The notes below the pieces were generated by a model. That model did not search any database, was not told the DNA's origin, and saw nothing but the letters and a program-made list of their open reading frames with translations. A program made the position numbers and the translations under genes. This document shows, in pieces, positions 1 to 9,233 of a DNA stretch of 64,000 nt. Within the stretch, counting starts at the first letter, position 1. Each line of letters starts with the position of its first letter. Origin of the DNA: Vibrio qingdaonensis (GTDB lineage: Bacteria > Pseudomonadota > Gammaproteobacteria > Enterobacterales > Vibrionaceae); the NCBI RefSeq assembly GCF_026191675.1, contig NZ_JAKRRY010000020.1, positions 41,494-105,493 of the forward strand, in the 5' to 3' direction.

Positions 1-923
1 AAGTCGGCAAACTTCACTTTAACACCTTGCTTAATCACATTTCTCGCGGGCTTTGCTCGATGCAACCTTGCCTCAAGTTCGGGATAAAGCTTTTCTTCAA
101 TGACCTGCCAGCATTGCTCAAAACTCACGATATTTTGGCTGAAGGTGCGCTCTACTCCAATAGACTTGCGCTCCCTTTCTACCACGACTTCCCGCTCATC
201 AATACCATGACTTTTCTTCCATAGCGATGCCCCCAAACGGCCAAAGCGCACGATCAGATCTCGGTAGTCACTGTTTCTCACATCTAAACAAGTATACAGG
301 CCCGCCCGATTTAATTTATCTAGACTCACTTTTCCTACACCAGGAATTTTGCCTAAGTCTAAACCATCAATAATTCCCTGGACCTCGTCGGGTGATATGA
401 CAAATTGCCCATTAGGCTTATTGAGATCGGACGCAATTTTGGCTAAAAACTTAAGCGGTGCCACGCCAGCCGATGCGGTTAAATTCAGTTCTTGTTCAAT
501 ATCATGTCGAATACTTTGTGCTATCAACGTGGCAGAGTTTTGGTGCAACTGACAATCCGTGACATCTAAGTATGCTTCATCCAGAGATAACGGCTCTATC
601 AGAGAAGTGTAACGCGAAAAAATGGTACGAATATGCTGCGAAGCTTGCTTGTAGACCTCCATTCTCCCCGGAACAAGAAGTAAATGAGGACATAACTTAA
701 CGGCTTGCGCAGAGGGCATCGCTGAACGGATACCAAATTTTCTCGCCTCATAGTTACAGGTGCTAATCACCCCTCTTTGCCGCTCGTTCCCGCCGACAGC
801 TAGTGGTTTACCTTGATAGTAAGGGTTGTCCCTCATCTCTACCGCGGCGAAAAAACAGTCCATATCAACATGAATAAACTTACGGATCGGATCAGACACA
901 AACGCACCATACTGGTTATACAT
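1..923 (-). CDS. dinB: DNA polymerase IV (DinB), cut by the left edge
   Basis: Y-family translesion DNA polymerase of the SOS response. About 307 residues are visible; the C-terminus lies outside the window. The N-terminal palm motif FIHVDMDCFFAAVE, the segment YEARKFGIRSAMP and the catalytic block SLDEAYLDVTD are all present, followed by the helix-hairpin-helix segment KIPGVGKVS and the start of the little-finger domain (KSIGVERT). The ATG at 923 gives an N-terminus of MYNQYGAF. A GTG at 899 (MSDPIRK) is an alternative, because a LexA-like box overlaps the ATG and neither start has a strong Shine-Dalgarno sequence. Identification is secure; the start is not. Confidence 0.95.
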   Translation of the reverse strand, partial: MYNQYGAFVSDPIRKFIHVDMDCFFAAVEMRDNPYYQGKPLAVGGNERQRGVISTCNYEARKFGIRSAMPSAQAVKLCPHLLLVPGRMEVYKQASQHIRTIFSRYTSLIEPLSLDEAYLDVTDCQLHQNSATLIAQSIRHDIEQELNLTASAGVAPLKFLAKIASDLNKPNGQFVISPDEVQGIIDGLDLGKIPGVGKVSLDKLNRAGLYTCLDVRNSDYRDLIVRFGRLGASLWKKSHGIDEREVVVERERKSIGVERTFSQNIVSFEQCWQVIEEKLYPELEARLHRAKPARNVIKQGVKVKFAD

Positions 924-927
924 ACAG
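912..927 (-). promoter_or_regulatory. LexA (SOS) box candidate for dinB
   Basis: Read on the minus strand this is CTGTATGTATAACCAG, one mismatch from the gammaproteobacterial LexA core CTGT-N8-ACAG. The flanks also fit: 15 of 20 positions agree with the extended E. coli consensus. It overlaps the ATG at 923, which suggests either that LexA blocks initiation directly at the gene start or that the real start is the GTG at 899. The assignment rests on motif match and on dinB being a classical SOS gene. Confidence 0.6.
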
Positions 928-960
928 CTTAAGTATACGCAATTTTTACACCGCTAACAC

Positions 961-993
961 GCAAAAAAGCCAGAGCGAGGCCCTGGCTTTTTA
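961..993 (-). terminator. Intrinsic terminator after nqrM
   Basis: A 10-bp inverted repeat, AAAAAGCCAG (964-973) and CTGGCTTTTT (983-992), encloses a GC-rich 9-base loop. On the minus strand it ends in a T run just downstream of the nqrM stop, so it should end the apbE-nqrM transcript before dinB. Confidence 0.75.
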
Positions 994-1013
994 ATGTGAT
1001 TGAATTCATCTTT

Positions 1014-1247
1014 TTAGGCGATGCGATCTTTTTCCCAAGCGGCCAGCTTTTCAGCTCGAACTTTCGCTTTTGCTTCGCGTTTTTTACGTGCATCACAAGG
1101 CTCTGGGCAATTACAAACTTTATCAATGCCTACAGCACCTAAACCACCACAACTACCTTTCACGACTTTCTTTTGAAAAATGTAGCCAACAGACATTGCA
1201 GCAATAACCGCAAGAAACACACCAAATGTAACTAAAAACGTACTCAT
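1014..1247 (-). CDS. nqrM: NqrM, Na+-NQR maturation protein
   Basis: Small membrane protein (77 residues; former DUF539) needed to mature the Na+-translocating NADH:quinone reductase; in the family it supplies the iron of the NqrD/NqrE centre. Residues from about 4 to 25 form one hydrophobic helix (FLVTFGVFLAVIAAMSVGYIF). The conserved cysteine cluster GSCGGLGAVGIDKVCNCPEPC follows, then a charged tail rich in Lys, Arg and Ala. The ATG at 1247 is chosen over an upstream GTG at 1256 because AGAGGTGG sits at the right distance and includes that GTG. It lies 12 bases after apbE, probably in one operon. Confidence 0.93.
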   Translation of the reverse strand: MSTFLVTFGVFLAVIAAMSVGYIFQKKVVKGSCGGLGAVGIDKVCNCPEPCDARKKREAKAKVRAEKLAAWEKDRIA

Positions 1248-1259
1248 TTTGTCCACCTC

Positions 1260-2285
1260 TTACTGATTAAGGTAAGGCTTAAAGGCCTCTGATGCAATTT
1301 CTTTATATCCATCGTCGGTCTTCACCACAATGAAAGCAGGGATCTGGTTTTCGTCCGCAATTTTTAGTGCTTTGTCTTCACCTAGCACCATTAATCCTGT
1401 CGCAAGGCCATCCGCTGTCATTGATGACTTATCTAAAATAGTCACTGACACCACTTTATTATGAATAGGCTTACCCGTTGCAGGATCGATAATGTGAGAA
1501 TAACGCACACCGTCTTTCTCAAAATAATTGCGATAATCACCAGACGTCGCAATAGCCATGTCACCTGGCTCAATGATTTCTTGGATATTACGTTCGTCAG
1601 TTGACGGCTTTTCAATCGCGATACGCCATTTCACGCTTTCACGATTCACGCCTTTCAAACGCATTTCACCACCAACTTCAACCATATAGTCATCAATGCC
1701 AACGCTCTCGAGGTACTCAGCGACCACATCAACACCCCAACCTTTGGCTATTGTTGAAAGATCAACATACAGACTTCTTAGGTCTTTGCGCAGCGTTTCA
1801 TCCGTGGCCGATAGATGAGCGATACCCGTTTGTGCTTTACGCTGAGCAAGCTCTTCATCTGTCGGTACAATTTCCGGCCTTGCCTCTGGGCCAAAGCCCC
1901 ATAAGTTCACTAACGGCCCTACCGTGACGTCTAAAGCACCTAATGTTAGCTCATTGAGTCGAATGGCTTCATTCACCACAATCGCTGTCTGCTTAGAGAC
2001 AGGAAAAGGTTCTGTCCCGTAATAACGGTTAAACCGGCTCAGCTCTGAATCTTGTCGGTAAGTCGACATTTGATCGTTGACTTCCTCTAGCAGGTCATTG
2101 ATCTCTGCCTGGATATTTTCCGGCTTCGGCGTGTTCTCTTTCACTATGTACTTCACATTATAGAGCGTTCCCATTGTAGGGCCACTCAAATGAATTTGTT
2201 CACGACTGCCGCCACAAGCGGACAAAACTATTAAAGCCATAAGGCTTACGATAATCATTCTCAAGCGTTTAGCTAGATGAAACAT
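1260..2285 (-). CDS. apbE: FAD:protein FMN transferase ApbE (lipoprotein)
   Basis: Periplasmic flavin transferase that links FMN through a phosphoester to threonines of target proteins; here the targets are NqrB and NqrC. It has a lipoprotein signal with lipobox LSAC (Cys about residue 24), the substrate segment GPTMGTLYNVKY, and the C-terminal family block YSHIIDPATGKP followed by SMTADGLATGLMVLG. About 341 residues is normal for the family. The ATG at 2285 is preferred over a GTG at 2297 because TAGGTGAG lies 7 bases upstream. It follows nqrF but is separated from it by a strong terminator, so it either has its own promoter or depends on readthrough. Confidence 0.95.
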   Translation of the reverse strand: MFHLAKRLRMIIVSLMALIVLSACGGSREQIHLSGPTMGTLYNVKYIVKENTPKPENIQAEINDLLEEVNDQMSTYRQDSELSRFNRYYGTEPFPVSKQTAIVVNEAIRLNELTLGALDVTVGPLVNLWGFGPEARPEIVPTDEELAQRKAQTGIAHLSATDETLRKDLRSLYVDLSTIAKGWGVDVVAEYLESVGIDDYMVEVGGEMRLKGVNRESVKWRIAIEKPSTDERNIQEIIEPGDMAIATSGDYRNYFEKDGVRYSHIIDPATGKPIHNKVVSVTILDKSSMTADGLATGLMVLGEDKALKIADENQIPAFIVVKTDDGYKEIASEAFKPYLNQ

Positions 2286-2365
2286 ACTTTTACTCACCTA
2301 CCGAATTTAAAAACATTCTGCTTATCAGTCTTTTATAAGAACGGATAACCACGAATATTCTTACA

Positions 2366-2404
2366 TTCTAAAAATAAAATGGCTGACTCACATGAGCCAG
2401 CCAT
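2366..2404 (-). terminator. Strong intrinsic terminator after nqrF
   Basis: The bases from 2379 to 2404 (ATGGCTGACTCACATGAGCC and on to CAGCCAT) fold on the minus strand into an 11-12 bp stem with one G-T pair, followed by TTTTATTTTTA. It lies 20 bases after the nqrF stop and separates nqrABCDEF from apbE-nqrM. Confidence 0.8.
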
Positions 2405-2423
2405 GATCATACATTACCTAAAC

Positions 2424-3650
2424 TTAACCACCGAAGTCATCAAGTAGGATGTTTTCATCTTCAACACCAAGATCTTTCAGCATGCCGATAACAGCAGCGT
2501 TCATCATTGGTGGACCACACATATAGTACTCACAATCTTCAGGCGCTTCATGGTCCTTCAGGTAGTTTTCATACAATACGTTATGGATAAAGCCGGTGTA
2601 ACCATCCCAGTTATCTTCTGGCATTGGATCAGACAGAGCACAATGCCATACGAAGTTTTCATTCTCTGCCGCTAGGCCGTCAAAATCATCTACGTAGAAC
2701 ATTTCACGCTTAGAACGTGCACCATACCAGTAAGACATCTTACGCTTCGACTGAAGACGTAACAGTTGGTCAAAGATATGTGAACGCATTGGTGCCATAC
2801 CTGCACCACCACCGATGAAGACCATTTCATTGTCCGTTTCTTTAGCGAAGAACTCACCAAATGGACCTGAAATTGTACATTTATCACCGGCTTTAAGTGA
2901 CCAAATATAAGACGACATCACACCAGGTGCTACGTCTGGGTTATTTGGCGGTGGAGTCGCGATACGTACGTTAAGCTTGATGATGCCTTTCTCTTCTGGG
3001 TATGAAGCCATTGAGTAAGCACGAATCGAATGCTCTTTTACGATAGACTCGTAACGGAATAAGTTAAACTTGTCCCAATCTTCACGATATTCCTCAGGAA
3101 TATCATAATCCGCATATTTAATGTGGTGAGGTTCAGCTTCAATCTGAATATAACCACCAGCACGGAATGGTACTTCTTCCCCTTCAGGGATTGCCAGCGC
3201 CAATTCTTTGATGAAGGTTGCTTCGTTATCGTTTGAGATAACGGTACATTCCCACTTTTTAACACCAAAGATTTCTTCTGGAAGCTCAATGTCCATATCC
3301 GTTTTCACGGCAACTTGACATGCTAAACGCTCACCTTCACGGGCTTCGCCTTTAGAAATGTGGTCAAGCTCAGTTGGTAGAATATCGCCACCGCCTGATT
3401 TTACTTTTACGCGACACTGACCACATGAGCCACCGCCACCACAAGCAGAGGAAACAAAGATGCCTTTACCCGCCATCGCACCGAGTAATTTGTCACCTGG
3501 AGAAGTTGTGAAGCTCTTCTCTGGATCACCGTTAACGGAGATAGTTACGTCACCTGTTGGTACCAACTTTGATTTAGCAAATAAGATTACTAATACCAAA
3601 GCCAATACGATCAAGGTAAACATCACTACACCAAGGATAATAACTTGCAT
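2424..3650 (-). CDS. nqrF: Na+-NQR subunit F (NADH dehydrogenase, 2Fe-2S, FAD)
   Basis: Entry subunit of the Na+-translocating NADH:quinone oxidoreductase: it oxidises NADH through FAD and passes electrons to a 2Fe-2S cluster. An N-terminal membrane helix (residues about 3-25) anchors the protein. The ferredoxin domain shows [12 protein letters not shown] and a later LACQ, giving four cluster cysteines. The FAD-binding block RAYSMASYP and the NADH-binding [13 protein letters not shown] follow, and the C-terminus has YYMCGPPMM. At 408 residues it is full length. AAGGA precedes the ATG. It is the last gene of the nqrABCDEF operon. Confidence 0.98.
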   Translation of the reverse strand: MQVIILGVVMFTLIVLALVLVILFAKSKLVPTGDVTISVNGDPEKSFTTSPGDKLLGAMAGKGIFVSSACGGGGSCGQCRVKVKSGGGDILPTELDHISKGEAREGERLACQVAVKTDMDIELPEEIFGVKKWECTVISNDNEATFIKELALAIPEGEEVPFRAGGYIQIEAEPHHIKYADYDIPEEYREDWDKFNLFRYESIVKEHSIRAYSMASYPEEKGIIKLNVRIATPPPNNPDVAPGVMSSYIWSLKAGDKCTISGPFGEFFAKETDNEMVFIGGGAGMAPMRSHIFDQLLRLQSKRKMSYWYGARSKREMFYVDDFDGLAAENENFVWHCALSDPMPEDNWDGYTGFIHNVLYENYLKDHEAPEDCEYYMCGPPMMNAAVIGMLKDLGVEDENILLDDFGG

Positions 3651-3685
3651 TGACTATTCCTTAAAATTTGTGTCGTTTACCCGAC

Positions 3686-4282
3686 CTACAGTTGAACACC
3701 AGAGAACGACATGAAGCCAAGAGCCATCAGACCAACCGTGATAAACGTGATACCAAGACCACGCAAACCTGGAGGTACATCTGAATACTTCATTTTCTCA
3801 CGAATACCCGCTAACGCTACGATAGCTAGCATCCAACCAATACCTGAACCAAAGCCATAAACCACAGACTCGGCAAAGTTATAATCACGTTGAACCATGA
3901 ACGATACACCACCAAAAATCGCACAGTTAACTGTGATCAATGGTAGGAAAATACCCAGAGCGTTATACAACGGTGGGAAGAATCGATCGAGGATCATTTC
4001 TAGGATTTGAACCAGCGCTGCGATTACACCGATAAACGTAATGAAGTTCAAAAAGCTAAGGTCAACACCTGCAACTAAAGCGTTCTCTTTCAACACGTAG
4101 GTATAAACAAGGTTGTTCACTGGCACAGCAATGGTCAATACCACGACAACCGCAACACCAAGACCAAACGACGTTTTCACTTTCTTAGACACGGCTAAGA
4201 AAGTACACATTCCCAAGAAGAATGATAACGCCATGTTTTCGATGAAGATCGATTTAACAAGTAGACTAATATAATGTTCCAT
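3686..4282 (-). CDS. nqrE: Na+-NQR subunit E
   Basis: Integral membrane subunit of about 198 residues with six hydrophobic segments; in the complex it pairs with NqrD as an inverted-topology partner and holds an iron centre between conserved cysteines. Visible landmarks are [18 protein letters not shown] near residue 14 and the second cysteine in [14 protein letters not shown] near residue 120. It starts 7 bases after nqrD with GGAG upstream. Length and both cysteine motifs match the family. Confidence 0.97.
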   Translation of the reverse strand: MEHYISLLVKSIFIENMALSFFLGMCTFLAVSKKVKTSFGLGVAVVVVLTIAVPVNNLVYTYVLKENALVAGVDLSFLNFITFIGVIAALVQILEMILDRFFPPLYNALGIFLPLITVNCAIFGGVSFMVQRDYNFAESVVYGFGSGIGWMLAIVALAGIREKMKYSDVPPGLRGLGITFITVGLMALGFMSFSGVQL

Positions 4283-4289
4283 TTCGACC

Positions 4290-4922
4290 TTACTCCTTCG
4301 CTTCTACTTGTTCTGGTTTAAGGATACGGATAGCCCAAATCATAAAACCAATTAAGAAGAATGCTGATGGTGCTAGAAGCATCAGACCATTTGGTTGATA
4401 CCAGCCACCGTTAGATACCAGTGGAAGTACTTCAACACCAAACAGTTTGCCAGAACCTAATAGTTCACGGAAAAATGCAACTGTCATCAGTACAAAACCA
4501 TAGCCAAGACCATTACCAATACCATCGATGAATGACGGCAGTGGCGCTGATTTCATTGCAAACGCTTCCGCACGACCCATTACGATACAGTTCGTAATGA
4601 TCAAGCTTACAAATACTGAAAGCTGCTTAGAAATATCGTAAAGATACGCTTTCAAGATTTGGTCAACAACGATTACCAAAGAGGCGATGATCGCCATTTG
4701 TACGATGATACGCACACTGTTTGGCATATGGTTACGAATAAGCGAAACGAACAAGTTAGACAAGGCAGTAACGAAAATTACCGCCAATGTCATTACAAAT
4801 GCTGTTTCTAATTTCGTCGTTACGGCGAGTGCAGAACACACACCTAGAACTTGAAGTGCAATTGGGTTGTTATCCAACACCGGTGCAAACAGGCTCTTTT
4901 TCATTTCTTTAGCATCAGACAT
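4290..4922 (-). CDS. nqrD: Na+-NQR subunit D
   Basis: Membrane subunit of 210 residues, homologous to RnfE and inverted relative to NqrE. Its iron-ligand cysteines are in [14 protein letters not shown] (residue about 29) and [15 protein letters not shown] (residue about 112). Six hydrophobic segments are apparent. Its ATG overlaps the nqrC TAA by one base (TAATG), which indicates translational coupling. Confidence 0.97.
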   Translation of the reverse strand: MSDAKEMKKSLFAPVLDNNPIALQVLGVCSALAVTTKLETAFVMTLAVIFVTALSNLFVSLIRNHMPNSVRIIVQMAIIASLVIVVDQILKAYLYDISKQLSVFVSLIITNCIVMGRAEAFAMKSAPLPSFIDGIGNGLGYGFVLMTVAFFRELLGSGKLFGVEVLPLVSNGGWYQPNGLMLLAPSAFFLIGFMIWAIRILKPEQVEAKE

Positions 4923-5689
4923 TAGTTCAGACCTCCGTCACGAACCTTCGCTAGGAAAGGACCAAAGCCCATATCACCTAACCAAAAGTCAAATGTGTTT
5001 TGAACGCCGTTACTTGTCAACGTGGCACCAGATAGGCCATCTACGCCATGCTCTGAACCAGCAGGAGCACCACCTTTCACCACTTTGATAGCTGGCTTAT
5101 GGTTTTCATCAAATAGCTTCTTACCAACAAACTGATCACGCCAAGTTGGGTTTTCAACTTCGCCACCCAGTCCTGGAGTTTCACCTTGCTCGTAGTAAGT
5201 AATACCGTTCACTGTGTTACCGTCAGTTTGTACCGCGACAAACGCGTACATCATTGACCATAGACCATTACCATGAACCGGTAGAATAAAGCTCGTTACC
5301 TTACCGTCTTGCTTAACAAGATAAATAGTACCCACGTTAGCACGACGAATGATCTTCGCTTTATCTTGTTCCGCCGTTAAACGGATAGATTCTGATGGTA
5401 CTTTTGACGCTTTACGTTGGTCGTAAGTTGCCGCATCACCGTCAACAAACTCACCAGTATCAAAATCAACCAAGCGAGGTTCGATGTACTCAGCAAACAG
5501 CTCAGGGACCGTGCCCTCCGCTTGAATACCAGCAACGTCAACAATTTTACTTTGTTTATCTAGAACCGCATTAGCTTGCTGCTTATCACGTAGACCAACA
5601 GCCGCTGTTGATACAACGATTGAGCACACTAAGCTCAATGCGATAACAACAAACAGCGTTTTTTTAATGCTATCGTTATTACTTGCCAT
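4922..5689 (-). CDS. nqrC: Na+-NQR subunit C (covalent FMN)
   Basis: Subunit with one N-terminal membrane helix (residues about 9-33) and a periplasmic FMN-binding domain. The flavinylation sequence [11 protein letters not shown] is present with its acceptor threonine at residue 223; this fits the D-G-x-S-G-A-T pattern used by ApbE, which is encoded downstream. At 255 residues it is typical. Its start overlaps the nqrB end by 11 bases and its stop overlaps nqrD by one. Confidence 0.98.
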   Translation of the reverse strand: MASNNDSIKKTLFVVIALSLVCSIVVSTAAVGLRDKQQANAVLDKQSKIVDVAGIQAEGTVPELFAEYIEPRLVDFDTGEFVDGDAATYDQRKASKVPSESIRLTAEQDKAKIIRRANVGTIYLVKQDGKVTSFILPVHGNGLWSMMYAFVAVQTDGNTVNGITYYEQGETPGLGGEVENPTWRDQFVGKKLFDENHKPAIKVVKGGAPAGSEHGVDGLSGATLTSNGVQNTFDFWLGDMGFGPFLAKVRDGGLN

Positions 5690-6920
5690 AGCGCGCTAGT
5701 CTCCGTTTGATGTTTTTCTCAATAACCACGTGGTCAAACAGAGGGGCAAACAAGTTGGCGAATAGGATCGCTAACATCATACCTTCTGGATACGCTGGGT
5801 TAACCACACGAATCATGACACACATCGCGCCAATCAAAATACCGTATCCCCACTTACCTTTGTCGGTAAATGATGCAGATACAGGATCCGTGGCCATGAA
5901 GAACATACCGAATGCGAAGCCACCCAAGACTAGGTGCCAGTGCCAAGGCATTGCAAACATAGCGTTAGTGTCAGAGCCGACAACATTGAACAAGGTTGCA
6001 ACGGCAATCATACCGATCATCACACCAGCGATAATACGCCATGATGCAATGCCCATGTAAACAATCATTGCCGCACCGATCATCAGCGCAAGTGTCGACA
6101 CTTCACCGATGGAACCTGGAATGTTACCGATGAACGCGTCCATCCAAGTGATCGTTTGACCAGTAATGTTGTTCAGTAGTGCGCCTTCGCCGCCTTGTGC
6201 CCATTGGCTCAGTGCCGTAGCACCAGAGAAACCATCAGCCGCTACCCAAACTACGTCACCCGAGATTTGCGCTGGGTAAGCAAAGAATAGGAATGCACGA
6301 CCTGCCAAAGCTGGGTTTAGGAAGTTACGACCTGTACCACCAAAGATTTCTTTTGCAACCACAACACCAAAGGTAATACCTAATGCAGCTTGCCAAAGAG
6401 GAAGTGTTGGCGGAACAATCAAAGCAAACAAGATAGATGTTACGAAGAAGCCTTCGTTAACTTCATGTTTGCGCACCATACAGAACAACACTTCCCAGAA
6501 ACCACCAACAATAAATACCGTTGCGTAGATTGGTAGGAAGTAGGTGGCGCCAAGTAGCATCTTGCTGCCCCAACCTGCGTCGGCCCCTAAGGTGCCGCCA
6601 ATAGCTTGAGTTAGCCAGTAATGCCAGTTGCCATCAATCATTGCTGCAAGCTCTGCTCCAGCATACATATGATTTAGAGCCATGACCGCTTGGTTACCCG
6701 CGTTGTACATCCCCCAGAACACTGCAGGGAATACCGCAAACCAAACCATGATCATGATACGCTTCAAGTCGACGCTATCGCGAACGTGCGAGCTGCGCTG
6801 TGTCACCAAGCCTGGTGTGTAGAACAACGTCGCCGCTGCTTCATACAAAGCAAACCACTTCTCGTGTTTGCCACCTGGCTCAAAGTGATGCTCGATATCC
6901 TCAAGGAATTTCTTAAGCAT
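5679..6920 (-). CDS. nqrB: Na+-NQR subunit B (covalent FMN, riboflavin)
   Basis: Main membrane subunit (413 residues, about ten hydrophobic helices) with a role in Na+ translocation and quinone binding. The ApbE target [11 protein letters not shown] places the FMN threonine at residue 235. Other landmarks are the amphipathic N-terminus up to about residue 55, the [20 protein letters not shown] segment, and [16 protein letters not shown] near the C-terminus. It starts 3 bases after nqrA. Confidence 0.98.
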   Translation of the reverse strand: MLKKFLEDIEHHFEPGGKHEKWFALYEAAATLFYTPGLVTQRSSHVRDSVDLKRIMIMVWFAVFPAVFWGMYNAGNQAVMALNHMYAGAELAAMIDGNWHYWLTQAIGGTLGADAGWGSKMLLGATYFLPIYATVFIVGGFWEVLFCMVRKHEVNEGFFVTSILFALIVPPTLPLWQAALGITFGVVVAKEIFGGTGRNFLNPALAGRAFLFFAYPAQISGDVVWVAADGFSGATALSQWAQGGEGALLNNITGQTITWMDAFIGNIPGSIGEVSTLALMIGAAMIVYMGIASWRIIAGVMIGMIAVATLFNVVGSDTNAMFAMPWHWHLVLGGFAFGMFFMATDPVSASFTDKGKWGYGILIGAMCVMIRVVNPAYPEGMMLAILFANLFAPLFDHVVIEKNIKRRLARYGK

Positions 6921-6923
6921 GAA

Positions 6924-8264
6924 TTACCCTTCCTTCTCAATTTTGTCTAGGCACTCACGTAGGAGTTGACCATATTCGTACTTACCTGGACAAACAAAGG
7001 TACATAGCGCCAAATCTTCTTCATCTAGCTCTAGAGCACCAAGGCGCTGTGCGCTGTCGATATCGCCAGCACATAAATCGCGAAGAAGTAACGTTGGTTC
7101 CATATCTAAAGGCAATACTTTTTCGTAGTTGCCGATAGGTACCATTGCACGGTCACTACCATTCGTTGTCGTTGTCATGTTGAACAACTGACCTTTAAAC
7201 ACATGGCTTAAGAATGAACGAGTAATAGAGAACTTGTTTTTACCCGGTACAGCCCAACCAAACAGTTCTTTTTCACGACCTTCGCGCAAAACAGACACTT
7301 GTTGGTGATAGCGACCTAGATAAGCATGAGCGCCTTTAGCATGTGTACCAGAGAGTACTGAACCAGAAATCACTCGAACTTCTCCTGGCATCAACTCGTT
7401 ATCCGTGACGTCTTCTAGGCTAGCCCCTAGCTGTGTACGGATTAAACGAGGATTGTTCACCACAGGACCAGCAAGAGAGATAACACGATCAGTGAAAACT
7501 TCACCGGTAGTAAAAAGCTTACCAAACGCGATGACGTCTTGATAATTAATGCTCCATGCTACCGTTTCCGCATTAACTGGGTAAAGGTGATGCATGTGAG
7601 TGCCCACGAGACCTGCAGGGTGCAGACCGTCGAAAACGTGCTCTTCTACATTAGACTGAGTTGAACGAGGAAGGCTCGTACCTTTCTTGCACACATATAC
7701 CTTGCCATCTGTCAATTTAGAGAGAAGGTCAAGGCCAGCAACGAATGCTTCTTTGTGTTCGTTGATGATCAATTCAGGTTCAGCCGCTAACGGATTGGTA
7801 TCCATGGCGGTGACGAAAATCGCCTGAGTTGTTGAATCAATCGCGGGTACCTTGCTAAACGGTCGAGTACGTAAAGCTGTCCACATTCCAGAGGCAACAA
7901 GCTGGTTTGTGATCGTCGCGCGATCAAGCCCTGCTAGTTGGTCTGCTGTGTAACTGTCGAACGTCACTTGGTCGTTGCCACTTACTTCAATCACTACAGA
8001 TTGAAGTACGCGCTTTTCACCACGGTTAACTTCGATAACTTTACCGCTTGCTGGTGAAGTAAACATAACGCCTGGGTTCTTTTTGTCTTCAAAAATAACC
8101 TGACCTTTCTTTACTTCATCGCCTACACGAGCATGCATTGTTGGACGCATACCCACGTACTCTTCGCCAAGCAAGGCGACTTTAGTGATGGACTTACCAT
8201 CATTAATCACCTGGGATGGAGTTCCTGCGATAGGAAGGTCCAAACCCTTTTTTATTGTAATCAT
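6924..8264 (-). CDS. nqrA: Na+-NQR subunit A
   Basis: Peripheral cytoplasmic subunit of Na+-NQR, implicated in ubiquinone binding. The family N-terminus [16 protein letters not shown] begins at the ATG at 8264 and gives 446 residues, the usual length; a longer reading from 8324 would add 20 residues with no counterpart in the family. Recognisable blocks are [19 protein letters not shown] (barrel-sandwich-like), [13 protein letters not shown] and the C-terminal [12 protein letters not shown]. The Shine-Dalgarno sequence is weak. It is the first gene of the operon, behind a leader of about 500 bases. Confidence 0.97.
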   Translation of the reverse strand: MITIKKGLDLPIAGTPSQVINDGKSITKVALLGEEYVGMRPTMHARVGDEVKKGQVIFEDKKNPGVMFTSPASGKVIEVNRGEKRVLQSVVIEVSGNDQVTFDSYTADQLAGLDRATITNQLVASGMWTALRTRPFSKVPAIDSTTQAIFVTAMDTNPLAAEPELIINEHKEAFVAGLDLLSKLTDGKVYVCKKGTSLPRSTQSNVEEHVFDGLHPAGLVGTHMHHLYPVNAETVAWSINYQDVIAFGKLFTTGEVFTDRVISLAGPVVNNPRLIRTQLGASLEDVTDNELMPGEVRVISGSVLSGTHAKGAHAYLGRYHQQVSVLREGREKELFGWAVPGKNKFSITRSFLSHVFKGQLFNMTTTTNGSDRAMVPIGNYEKVLPLDMEPTLLLRDLCAGDIDSAQRLGALELDEEDLALCTFVCPGKYEYGQLLRECLDKIEKEG

Positions 8265-8463
8265 ACGCACTTGCACTACTTTTATCGGGAAAAAGATTCT
8301 TTTTATTGCGTAACATTTAGACACGACATTGAGGTGTCTCGCCTCGGCGTTTCAAACACCAAGACAGCAACATCACATTAACAATCTCACTGTTAAATCA
8401 CTGCGAGATTTGTCTGGTGCGATAGTTTAACATCTTTTGCAAAGTGGATGCCATGATGAATCC

Positions 8464-8503
8464 CTGCAATAGCCTTATTATTTCGAAAGTTTTGCTATTG
8501 CAG
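8464..8503. repeat. 10-bp inverted repeat in the nqr leader
   Basis: CTGCAATAGC (8464-8473) and GCTATTGCAG (8494-8503) are exact reverse complements separated by 20 bases that themselves contain TTTCGAAA. In a minus-strand transcript this would form a hairpin about 200 bases upstream of the nqrA start. No T run follows, so it is not a simple terminator. Confidence 0.7.
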
Positions 8504-8506
8504 CGC

Positions 8507-8522
8507 TTATCAATATTGATAA
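8507..8522. promoter_or_regulatory. Perfect 16-bp palindrome, candidate operator for nqr
   Basis: TTATCAATATTGATAA is fully self-complementary. The stretch from 8512 also contains TATTGATAA followed by TTT, which matches the left half of the LuxR/HapR/SmcR quorum-sensing site (TTATTGATAAATTTATCAATAA); the right half matches poorly. The palindrome itself is certain; which protein binds is inference. Confidence 0.4.
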
Positions 8523-8775
8523 CTTTGACGCATCGCACAAAGCGCTATTAAGTCTATTAAAATTAAGCAGTTAATTTATTCACAAAATGAAACAATTGCA
8601 CTTAAAACGTCTTTACTCAAAAACATGTTGACACACTGTTAAGAAAATACCCATTAAGGGCTAGATTCATGAGAGACGAGCTGGCTTTCATTAACAAAGC
8701 CAATACCAGCAGTAAAAAATGTTATTCATTGCAGAATCGACAGGTTTGGCTGTCAAAAAATGTCACTATTTGCCA

Positions 8776-9084
8776 CTATTTGCCACCACCAGCGCAGTCT
8801 GGGCTATTTGGAGACTGCTGATTTTTGTCATTCCACTCTTGAGGGGTATAAGTGTGAATGGCAAGAGCATGAATCATGCCGGCTAACTCTTCTGCTAGAA
8901 CTGTATTTATTTTACGATGGCGAGCGATCAATCGATCGCCTAAGAATGCATCACTAACGACAACAACCTTAAAGTGGCTCTCAGAACCCGGTGGGACGTT
9001 ATGCATATAACTTTCATTGAGTACATCTAGAAAAGTGGGTTCAAACGCTAGATGAAGTTTCTGCTCGATGGTTTGTTGAATCAT
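8776..9084 (-). CDS. bolA: BolA family protein
   Basis: Small BolA-fold protein (102 residues) linked to stress morphology, transcription control and, with monothiol glutaredoxins, Fe-S handling. The family signature is clear: [24 protein letters not shown] followed by [19 protein letters not shown], with conserved histidines. AAGGAAG lies just upstream of the ATG. It is divergent from rlmG. Neighbouring yajG and ampG match the E. coli bolA-yajG-ampG block. Confidence 0.93.
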   Translation of the reverse strand: MIQQTIEQKLHLAFEPTFLDVLNESYMHNVPPGSESHFKVVVVSDAFLGDRLIARHRKINTVLAEELAGMIHALAIHTYTPQEWNDKNQQSPNSPDCAGGGK

Positions 9085-9233
9085 CTTACTTCCTTAAGCA
9101 GGGTTATTATTATGACATTGTCGGTAAAGTATATCTTTTACTTAATCAATAATCTTCCTTTAAACCGCATTCTCTTTGGCTATTGGCGCGAGTTTTTGTC
9201 AAAATACAGCGATAATCACTAAATATCATCATT

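Larger units (their letters stand above)
8265..8775. other. Intergenic region and leader between nqrA and bolA
   Basis: 511 bases without a convincing gene. It holds the promoter and leader of nqrA (minus strand). Visible structure: a 10-bp inverted repeat (8464-8503), a perfect 16-base palindrome (8507-8522), a small stem GACAC/GTGTC around 8320-8340, and a tandem CACTATTTGC duplication (8764-8783) that runs over the bolA stop. A short plus-strand ORF from about 8670 is not supported by composition or homology. Confidence 0.6.

Noticed and set aside
1601..1927. Plus-strand 108-residue frame inside apbE
   Set aside because: Antisense shadow of a clear apbE coding sequence.
8265..8324. N-terminal extension of nqrA
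   Set aside because: NqrA proteins begin with MITIKKGL; the extra 20 residues have no family support.
8670..8825. Short plus-strand frame antisense to the bolA end
   Set aside because: Weak initiation, partly antisense to bolA and no recognisable domain.
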